Shown here: one piece after another, positions 23,275-36,396 of the stretch | Numbering within the stretch: position 1 is the first letter of the stretch | How the letters are laid out: every line of letters starts with the position of its first letter | Assembly: GCA_025201345.1 (NCBI GenBank) | Contig: JAIXMG010000038.1 | Coordinates: 186,001 to 250,000, forward strand | DNA: 64,000 nt | Direction of reading: 5' to 3' | From: Thamnidium elegans | Lineage: Eukaryota; Mucoromycota; Mucoromycetes; Mucorales; Mucoraceae | Translations under genes and position numbers: made by a program | The notes under the pieces: generated by a model | Databases searched by the model: none | What the model was told of the DNA's origin: nothing | The model's input: only the letters and a program-made list of their open reading frames with translations

Positions 23275-26200
23275 ATGTCTCACTTCTGTTCTGATCAAGA
23301 TTTAATAAGTTTATCTAACGCCATTCTATCATGTATACCCACCAAAAGTTTAAATAAAGACCAAAAACCTCTTGTATTGGCCATTCGAAAGTTAAAACGA
23401 TTCATTACTTCGGACGCACAAAAAATTATAACTGTAAGGGTTTTTTTTTATTTCACGAAACTTTGAGTCTTTTTTTTCTTTTTTAAAAAAAAAACTTACT
23501 ATTTCTTTTGACAGTGGAACTACAATACTTTAAAAGCAAGAAACTCTAAGAAAGGTTAGAAATTATAGATGGAGCATGAAAGCTTAAAAATTTAAATTAC
23601 TATATATAGAAATGTCAGATCCAGTGAATCAAGCATTAGTTGATTTTATGAAGGATTGTATTCTATTTCATGAAGCCGTTAATAATACCAGGTAATTAAT
23701 ACATGTTCCTCGGTATAAAGTATATTATTAATATTTTTCTTTTTATATTAGTCCTCTCGATACATTATTTGATGTAAGTTAGATATATAAACGAAAAAAA
23801 AAAAGAGGGGGACAACATCTCATAATAGTATAGCTTGTGAAAAAGGAAACTGAACATATGACTTGGTTGCTTTGCTTAATTGGAGAAAAGCTACCTCAAT
23901 TAATTGCGACACGTCTTCATCAGTATTTGATATTAGGTTTCGCCTACTGCACAAATCCATTCTTAAGTCCTCCGATGTAGGTATATAGGCAACTATGCAA
24001 AATAAAAAAAAGTAATCTAATCCTTCAACTCAGTGGCCCATTAAACGACGAACGAAAGAATATTGTCTACATGGGAGATAAAGTGTTTTCACACTTGCTA
24101 AGCATGGAAAAGAACAAACAGACTGTTATAAATTCTTTGCTTGACTTAATTGATCAATATTTTATTTGGATTAAAAATAGCGAACCTTTAACCGCAGGTA
24201 AGACGAAAATAAAATACAGGTACCAAACATTACAACCAACAAATTATAATAGACATACAAAAGTTTATGCTTGGCTATTTATTATCATTGCCCAAAATAG
24301 CACCTGCTTTATTTAATGGTAAATACACAAGTATTGTATCTACCTGTATATCAGCTTACCCTCTTTTTTTTAAAAAAAAAAAAACCCTAGAATCATGGTC
24401 ACTTTTATTTAAGCGATTGTTTAAAAATAATGCTGCAGGCAGCATGTTTCTATACGAAAAAAATACATCCTCTTCCATCGTTAAACATACATCGGGAGAA
24501 ATTCAGGATATATCTACAATTTTTCCTTACTGGCTTACAACAATTGCATTTGATTCTAACGGTTTAATTATGAAGCATGCGATGGACGTCGCTATTATGC
24601 TAGATACCTTGGGTCACGACGATCGATTGGGACTTTTTTACCTTATTCCAGTAAGTAACCTGTATTTTTTTTCTACTATTTCGACACATAACAATTCATC
24701 TTCTTTATTAGACCGGAGACAAATCCATTCTAGACACACTACGACCTTCATTGGAAAAGCTAGACTTAAAACCAACCTCAATTGATTTAATAGACTGGTC
24801 AATTTCCTCCATGAAAAAGGGCCGAGGAGTAGATGACTTAAAGATTCCATTATTCCTATTGCAATTAGTAGTTCTAAAAAAGGATATTGACAAGGAAAGT
24901 GTAGTTGATATGTTTGTTCAATTGATTATCCGATTAGATCGGCCAAGGGAAGATGAGACATGTAATGAAGGCGCAAGGTACTTGATTCTAAGCCTAGTAT
25001 CCTCTACCGAAATCAAGTGGCCTGGTATCTTTCAATTAGTATTAGAAAGTATCTTTTCAAGAGCAATAGCTATGCATATTGCAGATAGTGAAGGTTCTGT
25101 CAATGTAGAAAAGATTTTAAGCAATTTAGCAATGTTGTTTGAGGAACAAAATGATGTAGCCAAACCTGGATTCGAAGCTTTTAAAGCATATTTGACCAGC
25201 CATTGGCGACAAGTACTTTTATTATTTTTAAACCATCCGTCAATGGAATGTAGAGCGATGGGGTACCGTGTATTAAGAAATTCTAGGTTTTGGGAGAACA
25301 CCAATACAGTGGAAGGATGCGACGCTCAAACAATTTCCAAATTATTGATTGATGCTTGGTTCCGACACGTCAAGAGTCGATACTTGCGATTTGGACAAGA
25401 AGAAGAGATCTCAGTTGTAGAAGAGCAACAAAGTCTAGTCGCTCATTGCTGTCAAAACACAGAACTGGCAAAGACGATGCTTTCATTTGCCATTGATTGT
25501 ATTCTAGGAGGAGCATTGGAGATTTTTCCTACCGTGGATGTCAATGCTTTACAACAAGAGAAATTAAGCTTGTACGATAAAATTGTAAGAGAAGGGGGTC
25601 ATCATCAACCTCACCATTTATTTAAAAAACCACCACAATTCGTCACTACGATTGATTTTCAAAAGCAGGAAGGAGAAAAGGAGGGATTTATTGATGTTCG
25701 TGACGAGATTTATGTAGACAATATTGAAAGAACCGCGGCATTATTCTTTCAGTTTGGCGAATTACCTACATTATCATCAGATCAATACCTTGATATCAAC
25801 CGTCATATACTAAATAGGTTATCTGCTATTTGGGCGCCTAATGCAGTTTCTTTGGATACATATGACGATGTTTTGCCTAGAAATATACCTTACCAATGTG
25901 ACATTGCAATTGGTAACGCATTTAAAGATCACCCTGTGTTATTCATTATCTTTGAAAAGTATACTTCTGATCATAATACTTCTACCAAGGACTATCCAAT
26001 GACAAATGATATTATTCGAAGTATATTGGTTTATTTTATTGTATTTTGGAATATGAAGGAAGTAGTGAATATTCCTACTACTTTGAAATTCGCTACTCAG
26101 CTAGAAGAAACCACACGTCTTTTATTTCTACTGAAACCAGTAAGTTTTTTCTTTCTCTTCATCTAAAACCAAGCCAATATACTAATCAAGAACATTTGTA

Positions 26201-26499
26201 TTTTTTTTTAGGTATTACCCGAATTTTTAGTAAACTCTTATCATGTATTCCCTTTCATGTCAGCTAAAGATTTGGGTGATATATTATTTCAAGTGATTTG
26301 GTATTACTTGCGCTGGTCTAATACCAATATCAATATTCCCGGTATTAAAAAAGTAGTAACCACGAACAACAATGATGAATTAACAGACAAGTGTAAAAAA
26401 AGGTTATTGAATATTTGTGAAAACCGATTAAAGGTATTAGCAAGTGCACCTTCATGGCACACATCCTTAAAGACGATTATGTCAAACATTGATCTCTAA
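23275..26499 (+). CDS. Large alpha-helical protein, tentatively Integrator subunit 5-like
   Basis: Multi-exon gene on the plus strand. Start MSHFCSDQDLISLSNAILSC at 23275; clear exons include parts of 23275-23430, 23515-23560, 23612-23691, 23836-23977, 24032-24197, 24262-24314, 24390-24650, 24711-26138 and 26212-26499. The product is rich in Leu/Ile helices typical of HEAT/ARM-like scaffolds. The segment MTWLLCLIGEKLPQLIATRL, followed by SHLLSMEKN and FMLGYLLSLPKIAPALF, resembles by eye the arrangement in INTS5 of the Integrator complex (RNA polymerase II snRNA processing and pausing). This resemblance is weak and untested. Another scaffold family is possible. The late exon join LLKP|VLPEFLV is clean, and the stop follows MSNIDL. 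What is certain is a spliced, conserved-looking gene of roughly 900 aa. Confidence 0.6.
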
Positions 26500-26851
26500 T
26501 AACAAATAAAACCGTGACTGTCTGACCGATAAGAGGGAAAAAGTTTTTTGTTGTTGTTTCCACACATATCTTTTTTTTTTATAATATATACTATTGTAAT
26601 TATACATATCGCCCCTCTCAAGTAAGATTGACAAGCTTTTATTTTTTATAAAGAAAAAAAAAGTATATAAAGTATAGCTTATAACATGTCAAATTTAGCA
26701 AATAAATAAATAAAAAAAATAACTCAGAAAAAAAAAACGCGTACTATATATATATATTTTTTTTCCTATTGTTCACCCCGCTTTGGTAAAAGGGAAAAAG
26801 AGTTATTGACTTAAATTGGGTAATAATTTTATTGTTTGTTATAGATTCGAT

Positions 26852-29122
26852 ATGGCAGCCGAAAAAGTAAATAAAATTAAATCGAACGAACCCATTTCTC
26901 AAGATCAAGAGGAAGAAATGAGTTCCGCTTTGATTGCCCAGCTATTAGCTGAAGACAATATGACACATGGCGATGGTAATTATTATGCCGAGTATAGTAA
27001 CGATGTAAGGGGATATGACCCTTATCATACTCAACGCGACAATGATGATAGTTATGATGAGAACTCAGAGGACGACTTTGATCCAAAGAAAAAGAAGTAT
27101 GTCAGTAAAAAAGATGGTATGAAAAAAAAAAAAATTAAGTGCCCTCCCAAATAGAGAATTATTAACCTTAACATATATCATATAGTGGCAAAGAGAGGAC
27201 GTAAAAGAAAGGCACCACCAGTATCGATAAGGTCAGTGGAACCAGAAGTTCCAGCTACATCTGAACCAGCCGAAACGAGTGAAGAAAAATCAGTACCTAA
27301 AGAACCTAAAGAACCCAAAGAACCCAAAGAGCCTAAAGAATCTGTCAAACCTGCCAAAAAAGCCAAAAAACCTGTACAAGAAGGATGTAATTCAGGCGTT
27401 TATAACGAATTGGAAGAAAAGAATTTTTTGGAAGGTCTCGAGTTATTTGGTAGAGATTGGGGAAAGGTATATGGTTTTGTACTAGAAGAGAGGGGATTTT
27501 CTGTATGTACTTATATCTAATGTATAGCTTCAAAAACATGTTGCTACAAGAGATTCAAATTCGATTAGAAGTCATGCTCAAAAACACTTTATCAAAATGT
27601 TTAGGGATAAAATCCCTTTACCTGATAAAATAAGACAATCTGGGGAAGGTTATACGTTATCCGGTAAGCCTTTAGATCCCAATTCGGCAGCTGCCAAACC
27701 TTATTTGAGCCGTAATGGCGGCGGCCCTAGCACTAAATCTGCCAAGAAACCCCAGGCAAAGGTAGACGATCCTATGCAAGGTGTAGAGCACCAAAAAAAG
27801 GAAGACGAGGTAAAGATACAGGAAAAGACGGAACAAAAGGAAGAACAAGAAAAGACGGAAGAAGAAAAGACAGAATCAAAGCCTACTCAAGCTATGGAGA
27901 TTGATGCAATTACAAAGGCTGTGGAAACTCAAACAAAAGAGCTTTCAATTGGTGATGATGATAAAAAGACAATTATATCTAATTTAAAGGAAAATAAAAC
28001 GAAATCAGCAACACCTTCTCCCAGTAACTCATCTACGTAAGTTTATACAAGAGGAAATAATAGTTATAAAAAAAAAAGGTATAATCACTAAGAACTAACA
28101 TGTTTCTAGTACAAGTGACCCTTATGATGCCCAAGGTAGAACCAATTACTCTACATCTCGTTTAAGAAGACAGCGTGATCAAACATCTGTTAATTATGGT
28201 CAGATAAGTAAGGACGATGACCCCCTTACTATGATTAAATGCGAACCATTTACGGGTAAGCCTGGCTCAAACACCAATGGATGTCAACCGTTTGAAATTT
28301 CAGTGGACTCCAACGTGTTATTAGCAATGGATTTCCATGCTCATTTAATGACGACAGAGGTGATTGGATTTTTAGCTGGTGAGTGGGACAAGGATACAAT
28401 GCGTATGAACATACGCGAGGCGTTCCCATGCAGATCTATTGAAACAGGTCAGAATGATGTCAATGTAGAAATGGATCCAGCAAGTGCTATTGAGGTCAGG
28501 CATTTAATTGATGAACGTAACTTGAAAGTAGTGGGTTGGTATCATTCACATCCTACTTTTATACCCGATCCCAGTCTCGTTGATATTGAGAACCAACGTA
28601 ATTATCAAATACTTTGTCGTGATAATCATCATCATGAAGATATGGGTCACGTTACTATGGAACCATTTGTAGGTGCTATCGTTGGTCCTTATGACCCAGC
28701 ATTACCTGGTTCTTCCAGTGTTATTAACTGGTTTCACGTCAGTAACACAAACTCTGATCGTCCTGTGCCAAAAAAATTGATTTATGAATTGAATGAGAAT
28801 GAGAGATTAAATGAAGTAGAAACTGAAAGATTGGTATGTATATGATATTTAATTATATATACGTATATATATATATATATATATAATACTAATATGTTAT
28901 TTTTTTTAGTTTGATTTATTAGCAACATACAAGGATTCATCCGAGAAGGTAGTTTTTGCTGAACACTGGCGTCAAGATGCAGCTGAAAGCAAATTACAAA
29001 AGATGATTAAAAGTTTAGGTTCTCGTATGCCCTGGATACAAAGACAATTAAAATCAGAGGATCAATCACCCTTTGAAGACTTGTTTTTAAACAAGTTACA
29101 ATCTTCATTGAAAGATTGGTAA
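26852..29122 (+). CDS. Myb-MPN histone H2A deubiquitinase, MYSM1-like
   Basis: Five exons (26852-27116, 27186-27466, 27528-28036, 28110-28833, 28910-29122) splice to 663 aa. The N-terminus is acidic, then Lys-rich with four tandem KEP-type repeats near 27300. A Myb/SANT domain (about residues 160-210) reads YNELEEKNFLEGLELFGRDW and continues into RSHAQKHFIKMF. The C-terminal half holds an MPN domain with a full JAMM zinc motif: Glu in TTEVIGFLAGEW, and HSHPTFIPDPSLVD matching HxHx7SxxD near residue 496. JAMM enzymes cleave ubiquitin; Myb+MPN is the layout of MYSM1, which removes ubiquitin from histone H2A. No SWIRM domain was recognised between the two. The catalytic residues are intact, so activity is expected. 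The start at 26852 is chosen over an upstream in-frame ATG at 26816. Confidence 0.88.
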
Positions 29123-30079
29123 TAAATACTTTTTCTCAAACAATAAAAAAAAAAAATCTATCATAATTATTTTTGGGCTCTGAGGCGAAACAGTAACATT
29201 TTACTTAATTTGTCTCAGAATATGCCTAGTATAAACTAAATATATACACATCAGTGGTACAGGATATTAGTCTTAAAAGTACAAAGTTCCATAATTGCAC
29301 GAAACATTGAAATGGGAATAGTTAAAATAAATAAATGATACAAGGTGATTTAATTAGCGCTGGATGCTGATAATTATATATATATAATAAAGCGTAACGA
29401 GGATTATCTAGAAACAATGACTTGGTATTGTTACAATTATAATATTTTTTTTCCACTTATTATAACCCAGCTTATCCCGAAATGAGGCACCATCAAACGA
29501 GCAATAAATACCTGTATTTCCTTATTATCTTAAATTAGTTATATGTAAACAACTATGAGAGATCTTTTTACATCAAACAAAGAATGTATCATCTGCTACA
29601 ATAGTCATATGTGCAAAATTAAAAATGGACGATACCCTTTCATTTTGGCGCAAAGCAGTTTTTTTTTTTGCGTACATGTATATATCTTTATCCAAACTTG
29701 GAAAAAGATTTCCCATAAAAATTATGACATGATGGTGTCAGAGCACTTAAATCTGTTGGTAATACCAATTACTGAGACCAATTCTTTGGTTACATAGGAA
29801 CCGAGATTTACTTGAAAAAAGGTTTGGGTAATACTGAATATATATATATAAACACTCCACATATATACATGTATATAAATTCACAGTGAACATGTCGTCA
29901 TAATGCCGCAGTGCGGAAAAAAAAACTCTAGTGATTTATGCCCCTAATATTTACTAAAGTTACAAATAAAAAATAAATAAGACAATTTATTAATAATATA
30001 TACACAAGAATGATAAGGAAAAAAAATAAAAACTCGAACGAGAAGAAGAGGGGGGAATATATAGAATAATAGTAAATGG
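29123..30079. other. Intergenic region between two convergent genes
   Basis: About 960 bases, 3' flanks of the MYSM1-like and bHLH genes. Small frame 29555-29797 has no recognisable similarity. TA-rich repeats near 29375-29390 and 29840-29880. Confidence 0.4.
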
Positions 30080-30979
30080 TTATGATGATGATAATACAGC
30101 TAGTTGTCTTTCCAATTCATATATACGTAGTTTATGATTGGTTACCTCTTGTTGCAAAATACGAATATGATCTACTGATTTTCTTAAAATGGCACCTTTA
30201 TTAGGCTTATTGTTGTTTCCACCATTTACATTAACACTACTAGCTAATTCTTCAAGCATTGTTTCAGGCAACATAGTACCTAATTCTTGAATACGATCAT
30301 TTATATTTTCTCTTCTTCTTCTTTCAACTAATAATATAAAATAGGTTGTCAGTTTCTTTTAAATAATAATAAATAATAAAAAAAAAAGTAACAGTACCTG
30401 CATTATGAGACTCTCTTCTGCGGCGTTTCTTTTCAGACAATAATTGGTGGCTAATGTAATTTAATTAAATATACAAGTGTTTCATAAATAATCAACAACT
30501 TACTTTATTTGAATAGACTCGTACTCTTCTAAACTATGTGGACCATTATCAGGGGGTTGATGATAGGCCGCCATATTAAGTTGACTTGAAGAAGAAGACA
30601 GTAACGGATTGTTATAACCCATATGAGCGGGAGCAGAGAAATGCTGCTCTTGATGGAAATCCAATAAAAAGGAAGAGGGTTGGGGATGAGAAAAGAAATC
30701 TACTGAAGAATAATCAGAAGGTGACTCTTGATTTGGAAAAAAATAAGGTTGTTGTTGAATCATCATATTTCCAATAGTAGATCCATTGATAAAAGATTCA
30801 CTATCTTCAAAGTCTTGTAGTGGAGGTGAATTAGATCCTGGTGATAAAAATTGTCCTTGCGTAGTATAACAATCCAAGTCTTCTGGTTGTTGTAAAAAGT
30901 GTTGTGAAGTAGCAAGTAAATGATACTCTGTAGGATTCTTTAATTTGAATGTCGTTTTATCTGCTGTTACTGTTGTCAT
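30080..30979 (-). CDS. bHLH-leucine zipper transcription factor (MITF/TFE/USF type)
   Basis: Three exons (30504-30979, 30398-30450, 30080-30327) splice to 258 aa. The first ~160 residues are low complexity (Gln, Ser, Pro, His), a likely activation region. The C-terminal third has the basic region [18 protein letters not shown] (His-Glu-Arg E-box contacts present), helix 1 continuing [10 protein letters not shown], a loop with Asn/Gly insertion ([20 protein letters not shown]), helix 2 and a short zipper (heptads through [13 protein letters not shown]). The H..ER..R pattern predicts binding to CACGTG-class E-boxes as a dimer. It resembles MITF/TFE and USF in the basic-helix 1 part. Introns interrupt the basic region exactly before V-E-R-R-R. 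Confidence 0.9.
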
Positions 30980-31720
30980 TGTAATATATTGTTAAAAATA
31001 TGTTGTGTGAAAAAAAGATAAAAAAGAAAAAAGAAAATATTTTTTATTTTAAATACTTTGTGAGCATGATTTTTCTGTGTGCGAAAGAAGTTAAAATTGC
31101 GGGCATTTAATTATACTTTCTGGTATGACTTTAACCAATAAAAAATAAAGGACATCTGATAAATCAAGTGAGTTGGTCAGAGTACCATGTCTTTATACAT
31201 TTCCTTTTGCTTAAATTTACTATATAAATGTACATCCATTTTCCTTATTTTTTTTTGAGATTTTCTCTCTCTTTTTTTTGTTTTGTTTTGGAAATAGTGT
31301 GTATTTTTTCGTTGGTCTGTGCATTTATTGTTCTTCTCTCGGGCCTTGTATATGTTACTATGTAAAATGACGTATATACAGGTATATTAAATGTTGTCGG
31401 TTGCCAGGCACCGTTTTTTTTAGAAAAAAAGAAAGAAAGTAAGAGATCTCCGTTGATTTCCGTGGATACAGATTTAGCTAATAATGACAGCGTCAGGGAT
31501 GTTCAATCGCCCAAATTATGTTTTATTTAGATAGGACAACAACACGCATACACACAGAAAGATATATATAAAAAAAAAGTAAACTCATTTCTAAATAAAG
31601 TAGTGTCTCCGGATTAGTAGTATGGATACACAGATCAACTCATGTGAATCGATTAGGAACCCACATATAATAAAATGTAAATAGTAAACTAAATTTTATA
31701 TATATATAATATATTGTGCA
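30980..31720. promoter_or_regulatory. bHLH gene upstream region and RBM18 3' flank
   Basis: About 740 bases, T- and A-rich, containing the bHLH promoter on its left. No individual site can be named with confidence. Confidence 0.35.
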
Positions 31721-32571
31721 TTAGTACGGTTTATATCTAGTTTTTGACGTTTCTTCTTGTTTGATGAGCGGTGAAGGTGTCGGTGAAGGTGTCGGTGAAG
31801 GCGTTGGCGAAGATCTTTGTTGTATTAACTGTAGTTTTCTTTCTATTGCTAATATCTTTGCATCCGTACTACAATATACTTGTTAAATAAACAAATGGCA
31901 ACCTCAACTACCCCTCAATATAATATTTATAAATACCTCGAATTCTTTAACTTTTGACCTCGCAGCACTGATAATAGATTTGGTCTACCGCTATGATGAG
32001 ATGCTTGACCTCGTTTTTTTGCTTCATCTTGTTCAGGTGTCTATTTATAGGATTAATGGCGTTTTTTTTTAGGTACATTTACTTTTTTTTTTAATTTTAC
32101 CATATGAGCAAATGATACATTTAAAGGTTTTCCTTTTATCATTTTACCTTGTAATGTATTAATTGCAGTTAGCGCTTGCTAAAAAAAAAAGAACGTTAAA
32201 AATGCGTTGCATAAAAAACATCAAAAAAAATGCCAACCTCTTTATTTTCGTATTCTAAAAAGCAATATCCTTTTGATAACCCTTTTTTTGGTCCAGTTCT
32301 ATGAATCATTACTTCGATATATTTTATTTTTCCAAACTTTTCAAATATTTTAACGACAGTATATCTATCAATTTGTTTCAGTTTAGGGGAATTATATCAA
32401 AATAAAAATAAAAAAACTTTTTTTTTTGTACATACTCGTCTATAGTTTGATCCAAGTTGCCTATATATAAACGCTAAACCAACGACTATTTAAACAACTG
32501 TTAAACTTATTTTTTCGTGCTCTCTTAATTACCTTGGTATTCACCGTACTTCCTGTCGGTGTTGTACTCAT
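31721..32571 (-). CDS. RBM18: RNA-binding protein 18 homologue, single RRM
   Basis: Six small exons (32533-32571, 32436-32473, 32238-32364, 32101-32178, 31937-32040, 31721-31868) join in frame to 177 aa, close to animal RBM18 (about 190). RRM at about residues 14-95: RNP2 LYIGNLDQTIDE, then FEKFGKIKYIEVM, then RNP1-like LSKGYCFLEYE, ending MIKGKPLNVSFAHM. The C-terminal TDAKILAIERKLQLIQ matches the conserved RBM18 tail. After it comes a triplicated TPSP repeat encoded by a GGTGAAGGTGTC-type 12-base tandem repeat near 31775-31805 (plus strand). It is divergent to ERV46, with 154 bases between the starts. The function of RBM18 is poorly known. Confidence 0.85.
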
Positions 32572-32725
32572 CGTACACTAATGTCTGAAGAACGAAAAGA
32601 ACGAAAAGACAGTAAAAAAAAAAATGGTTAAAATTGCACTTGCCACGTGACGGGTTCTAAGGATTAAACGTCCTCTCAATATTTGGATTTTCTTCTCCTT
32701 TTTTCCCTTAAGCTTTTCTGAAACC
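32572..32725. promoter_or_regulatory. Divergent RBM18/ERV46 promoter with a CACGTGAC motif
   Basis: The 154-base gap between two start codons on opposite strands must serve both genes. It contains CACGTG at 32644-32649 followed by AC. The palindromic E-box is the class bound by bHLH factors such as Cbf1/USF. The same hexamer stands upstream of eIF3c and between SEN34 and the NAD(P)HX dehydratase. Confidence 0.5.
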
Positions 32726-34157
32726 ATGTCGAAAAAGGGGTCCGTCTTTGGTAATTTACGCCAGTTGGATGGTTATGCCAAAACACTCGATGATTTTCGC
32801 GTAAAAACCACTACAGGCGCTTCAGGTAAATGGGGAAAACACTACATCTTGCAAGTCCCTTTATTCATCATCTTAAAATATATGTATATATAGTTACCCT
32901 TATTAGTGCACTTATTATATTGTCTTTGGTTTGTTCAGAGCTTATTGCATATACCACTTCAACTTGGAGACCTAGTTTAGTTGTTGACAAGAGCAGAAAA
33001 GAAAAAATGCCAATCAATTTTAATATCACTTTTCCTCATATGCCTTGTCATAGTAAAGTATATCTTTAACATGCATTAAATCCTAGAACCCTCAATTTAT
33101 TTTTATTATAGTATTGAATATTGATATTATGGACGATACAGGAGAACATTCTTCTGGTTATTCACAAGATATTACAAAAGTAAGGCTTGATTTAAGCGGC
33201 AGAGAGATCGAATTGGGTGAATCTGTGAGTAAGTCTCTTTTTTTTTTAATTTGGTTGTGATACATACTAAATATATATGGCAAAAAAGCATTGGGCGATC
33301 CTTCAAAAGGTGTAAATAAAGCATTGCAATCGAAGAAGGAATGTGGTAGTTGTTATGGTGCCACACCGTTACGTGATAGTAAATGTTGTAATACATGTCA
33401 AGAAGTACGAGAAGCATATGTAAAAATGGGTTGGGGTATGGTTAATGTCGATGTGATTGATCAATGTATTGCTGAAGGTTGGAAAGATCGTGTTGAAAAG
33501 CAATCAAACGAAGGATGTAACATCTATGGACACTTGTTAGTAAATAAAGTCCGTGGTAACTTTCATTTTGCTCCCGGAGATGCTTTCCAAGCTAATAATA
33601 TGCATGTACATGATTTGAAGGAATTTGTAAAAGGTGCTCCTGATGGGCACAAATTTGATTTATCACATACAATTCATAAGCTCAAGTTTGGCCCTGATGC
33701 TAAAGATGAAACTGAAACTATTTTAGCTGTTACGGATGCTTTAGCTGGAACTGAAAAGAACGCTAATCAAGGTAATTATAAATACTTCAAATACGCAGAC
33801 ATATATTTACATATTTCTATAATAGCTCGTGTTGTATATCAATACTTTTTAAAAATTGTTTCTACTCAACTTCGTCCTATCAAGGGCATTCCTACTTTTA
33901 CAAACCAATATTCTGTAACACAAAACGATAATTTCATGAAGGAAACAGCTACAGGATTACCTGGTGTATTCTTTAATATGGATATCTCCCCTATGCAAAT
34001 CACTTATAAGGAAACTAGAAAGTCACTTGGTAGCTTTTTGACTGGCGTTTTAGCCATTATAGGCGGTGTATTTACCGTCGCTGGCTTACTTGATCGTGTC
34101 GTTTACAGAGCCGAGAAGGCTTATAAAAAAAAGGTAGAAATGGGAAAGACATTATAA
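32726..34157 (+). CDS. ERV46: ER-Golgi cargo receptor ERV46/ERGIC3
   Basis: Five exons (32726-32825, 32894-33052, 33112-33228, 33289-33771, 33826-34157) splice to 396 aa, the normal ERV46 length. ERV46 forms a complex with ERV41 that retrieves escaped ER proteins by COPI. Seen: a cytosolic N-terminus ending YAKTLDDFRVKTTTGAS; first membrane helix (ISALIILSLVCSELIAY); a large lumenal domain with the conserved Cys cluster CGSCYGA, CCNTCQEVREAY and NEGCNIYGHL; and a second membrane helix (LTGVLAIIGGVFTVAGLLD) before a Lys-rich tail. The stretch between 33772 and 33825 can be read through in frame but has GTAATT..AATAG borders and is best an intron. Works with COPA, also in this window. Confidence 0.93.
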
Positions 34158-34238
34158 ATTATAATAGTAATAAAAAAAATGTACACTATGTTTGTGTTTT
34201 TATTCTTAATTCATTCTAAAGAGTGGTATATATATATA

Positions 34239-36396
34239 TTACAATCTTTCCTTGACCCAGCCTTCGAGACCGTTGGCCAACCAGATTTCTTGAACACTCT
34301 TACCTAGAGCGCCAACCTTGTATAATTTTTCTTGTCCGTTATCCTTACGAACAACGATCTTACCCTCAGCAACATGGACATCAACATTCCATCCAGTGCG
34401 CTTAGTTAAATCAGTAATACCAACTTCCTGCTTGAGATCATTGACAAGCTCGGGTGATTCGATCAATAAAAGTGCATTGTTGACAGAGTTACGCTTAAAT
34501 ATATCAGAGTATGAACCAGCAACCATGATTTGAATATCGCGAGACTTGATAGCAGTAGCTGCTTGTTCACGAGAAGAACCAGTACCGAAATTGAACCCAC
34601 CAACAAGGACATCTCCCTTTTGTACAATATTCACAAAATTGGGATCATAGTTTTCCATAACTACCTTCTTCATATCATCGGTTGTCATATCATCATTATA
34701 AGTGTATTTACCAGGATAGATACCATCAGTGTTCAAGTTATCAGCAGGACAGAAAAGGATTTCACCCTTAATAACAGAAGGGAAATTGGGAAGAACTTCA
34801 GCAGCACCAGTTTCTTCAGTAGAAGCCTTGGGAGCATCAGTCTTGATACTGAAAGCAGGCTTAACATGATCGGCGGAAGTGGAAGGTCCAGAGATAATAC
34901 CAGAGAGAGCAGAGGCAGCAACTACAGCGGGGGAAGCTAAATAAGCAAGAGCACTAGGGGATCCCATACGTCCCTTGAAGTTACGGTTGGTAGCAGAGAT
35001 ACCGATCTCACCATCCTTTAAAAGACCTGTACCTAAACCAACACAAGGTCCACAACCTGCAGGTAAAACCTTGGCACCAGCTTGGACCAAAATTTCCCAA
35101 TCACCAGCTTCTTCAGCCTCTTTTTGAACTTCTGAACTAGCAGCAGCGACATAGAACTCAACACCTTCCTTAATCTTCTTACCCTTCAAGACCTCAGCAG
35201 CTTGCTTGAGATCACTGGCACGAGAGTTAACGCATGAAACTAAATAAGCCTTGTTAATCTTGATTTCTTGACTTTGAAGATCGGCTAAAGGAGTAGCAAC
35301 CTTGACAGAATTAGGACCGGAGACATGAGGGGAAAGAGTAGAGAGATCCAAAGTTAAGATCTTGGAATAAGTAGCATTGCGAGAAGGCTTAACGGGATGA
35401 TCAATTAAAGCTTGGATTGTTTGATCATTAATACGAGGATGAACAAAATTTTCTCCCTTCTTGAGCTCAGGTAAATTCTTGTTTTCAAAATGAGTTAAAT
35501 CAATGCGTCTTTGACGCTTACGTAAGAAATCAATGGTAGCATTATCTACGGGGAAAACACCAGCAAGAGCACCCCATTCAGTTGTCATGTTGGAAATAGC
35601 TAAACGATCCTCGACAGAAAGTCCCTTAAGTGCCTCTTCACCATGGAACTCAATTGCAGTGTTTAAAACCTGATCCTTATTGAACAAACCACAGAGTGTA
35701 ATAATCACATCTTTGCCAGTAACTCCGGTAGGAAGTTTACCTTGAAGTTCAACCTTAACAACGGGGGGAATCTGCCACCAAGTACGACCGGTAGCCCAAA
35801 TTGCAGCAGCATCGGTACGTACAATGGGTGTACCCAATGCGCCAATACCACCGTACATGTTGGAATGAGAATCAGAGGCGACAGTTAAAGTATTAGGGAA
35901 AGCATAACCTTCCTCAATCATAACTTGATGACCAATACCGCGACCAGCAGGATAAAAATCAACCCCTTGTTCCTTACCCCAAGCTTCAATATTAGCATAC
36001 TTCATTAAATTTTTGTCTGTCTTGTTTTGTACGTCGTGATCTAAAGCATATACGGGTTGCTTAGGATCATGGATCTTTGTAGCGCCAATAGATTTGAACC
36101 TATAACGAGTTATAGGTTAGCATACAATACTTTTTTTTTCCTTGTAGAACTTACTTGGGAATGACAGCACCAGTGTTATCATGAGTAAGAACGTGATGAG
36201 GACGAATTGTAACATAATCGCCGCTCTTTACTTTATAACCTTCAGGTAAATCCAATGCATATTTTTGAACGATCTTTTCAATTAAATTCTGACTATCTGC
36301 TGGCTCAGTAGCATAAGTTCGACGATAGAGTTGAACGGAAGGAATAATACGTGTAGTATTTCTATAAACGTTTGTTCGTGAAATTGATAAAAACAT
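34239..36396 (-). CDS. LYS4: Homoaconitase, mitochondrial
   Basis: 4Fe-4S hydro-lyase that converts homocitrate to homoisocitrate via homoaconitate in the alpha-aminoadipate lysine pathway of fungi. Two exons (36155-36396 and 34239-36099) give 700 aa. The start at 36396 is preferred because [20 protein letters not shown] is a basic, Ser/Thr-rich mitochondrial presequence; a longer frame begins farther upstream but adds low-complexity residues. Visible: [52 protein letters not shown]; cluster cysteines in [11 protein letters not shown] and [11 protein letters not shown]; and the swivel domain with [14 protein letters not shown]. The substrate-type motif [20 protein letters not shown] separates LYS4 from aconitase. 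3' end is close (81 bases) to convergent ERV46. Confidence 0.95.

Noticed and set aside
33172..33417. Reverse frame opposite ERV46
   Set aside because: It overlaps the Cys-rich lumenal domain of ERV46 and is a shadow frame.
34318..34940. Forward frames within LYS4
   Set aside because: Shadows of the homoaconitase reading frame.
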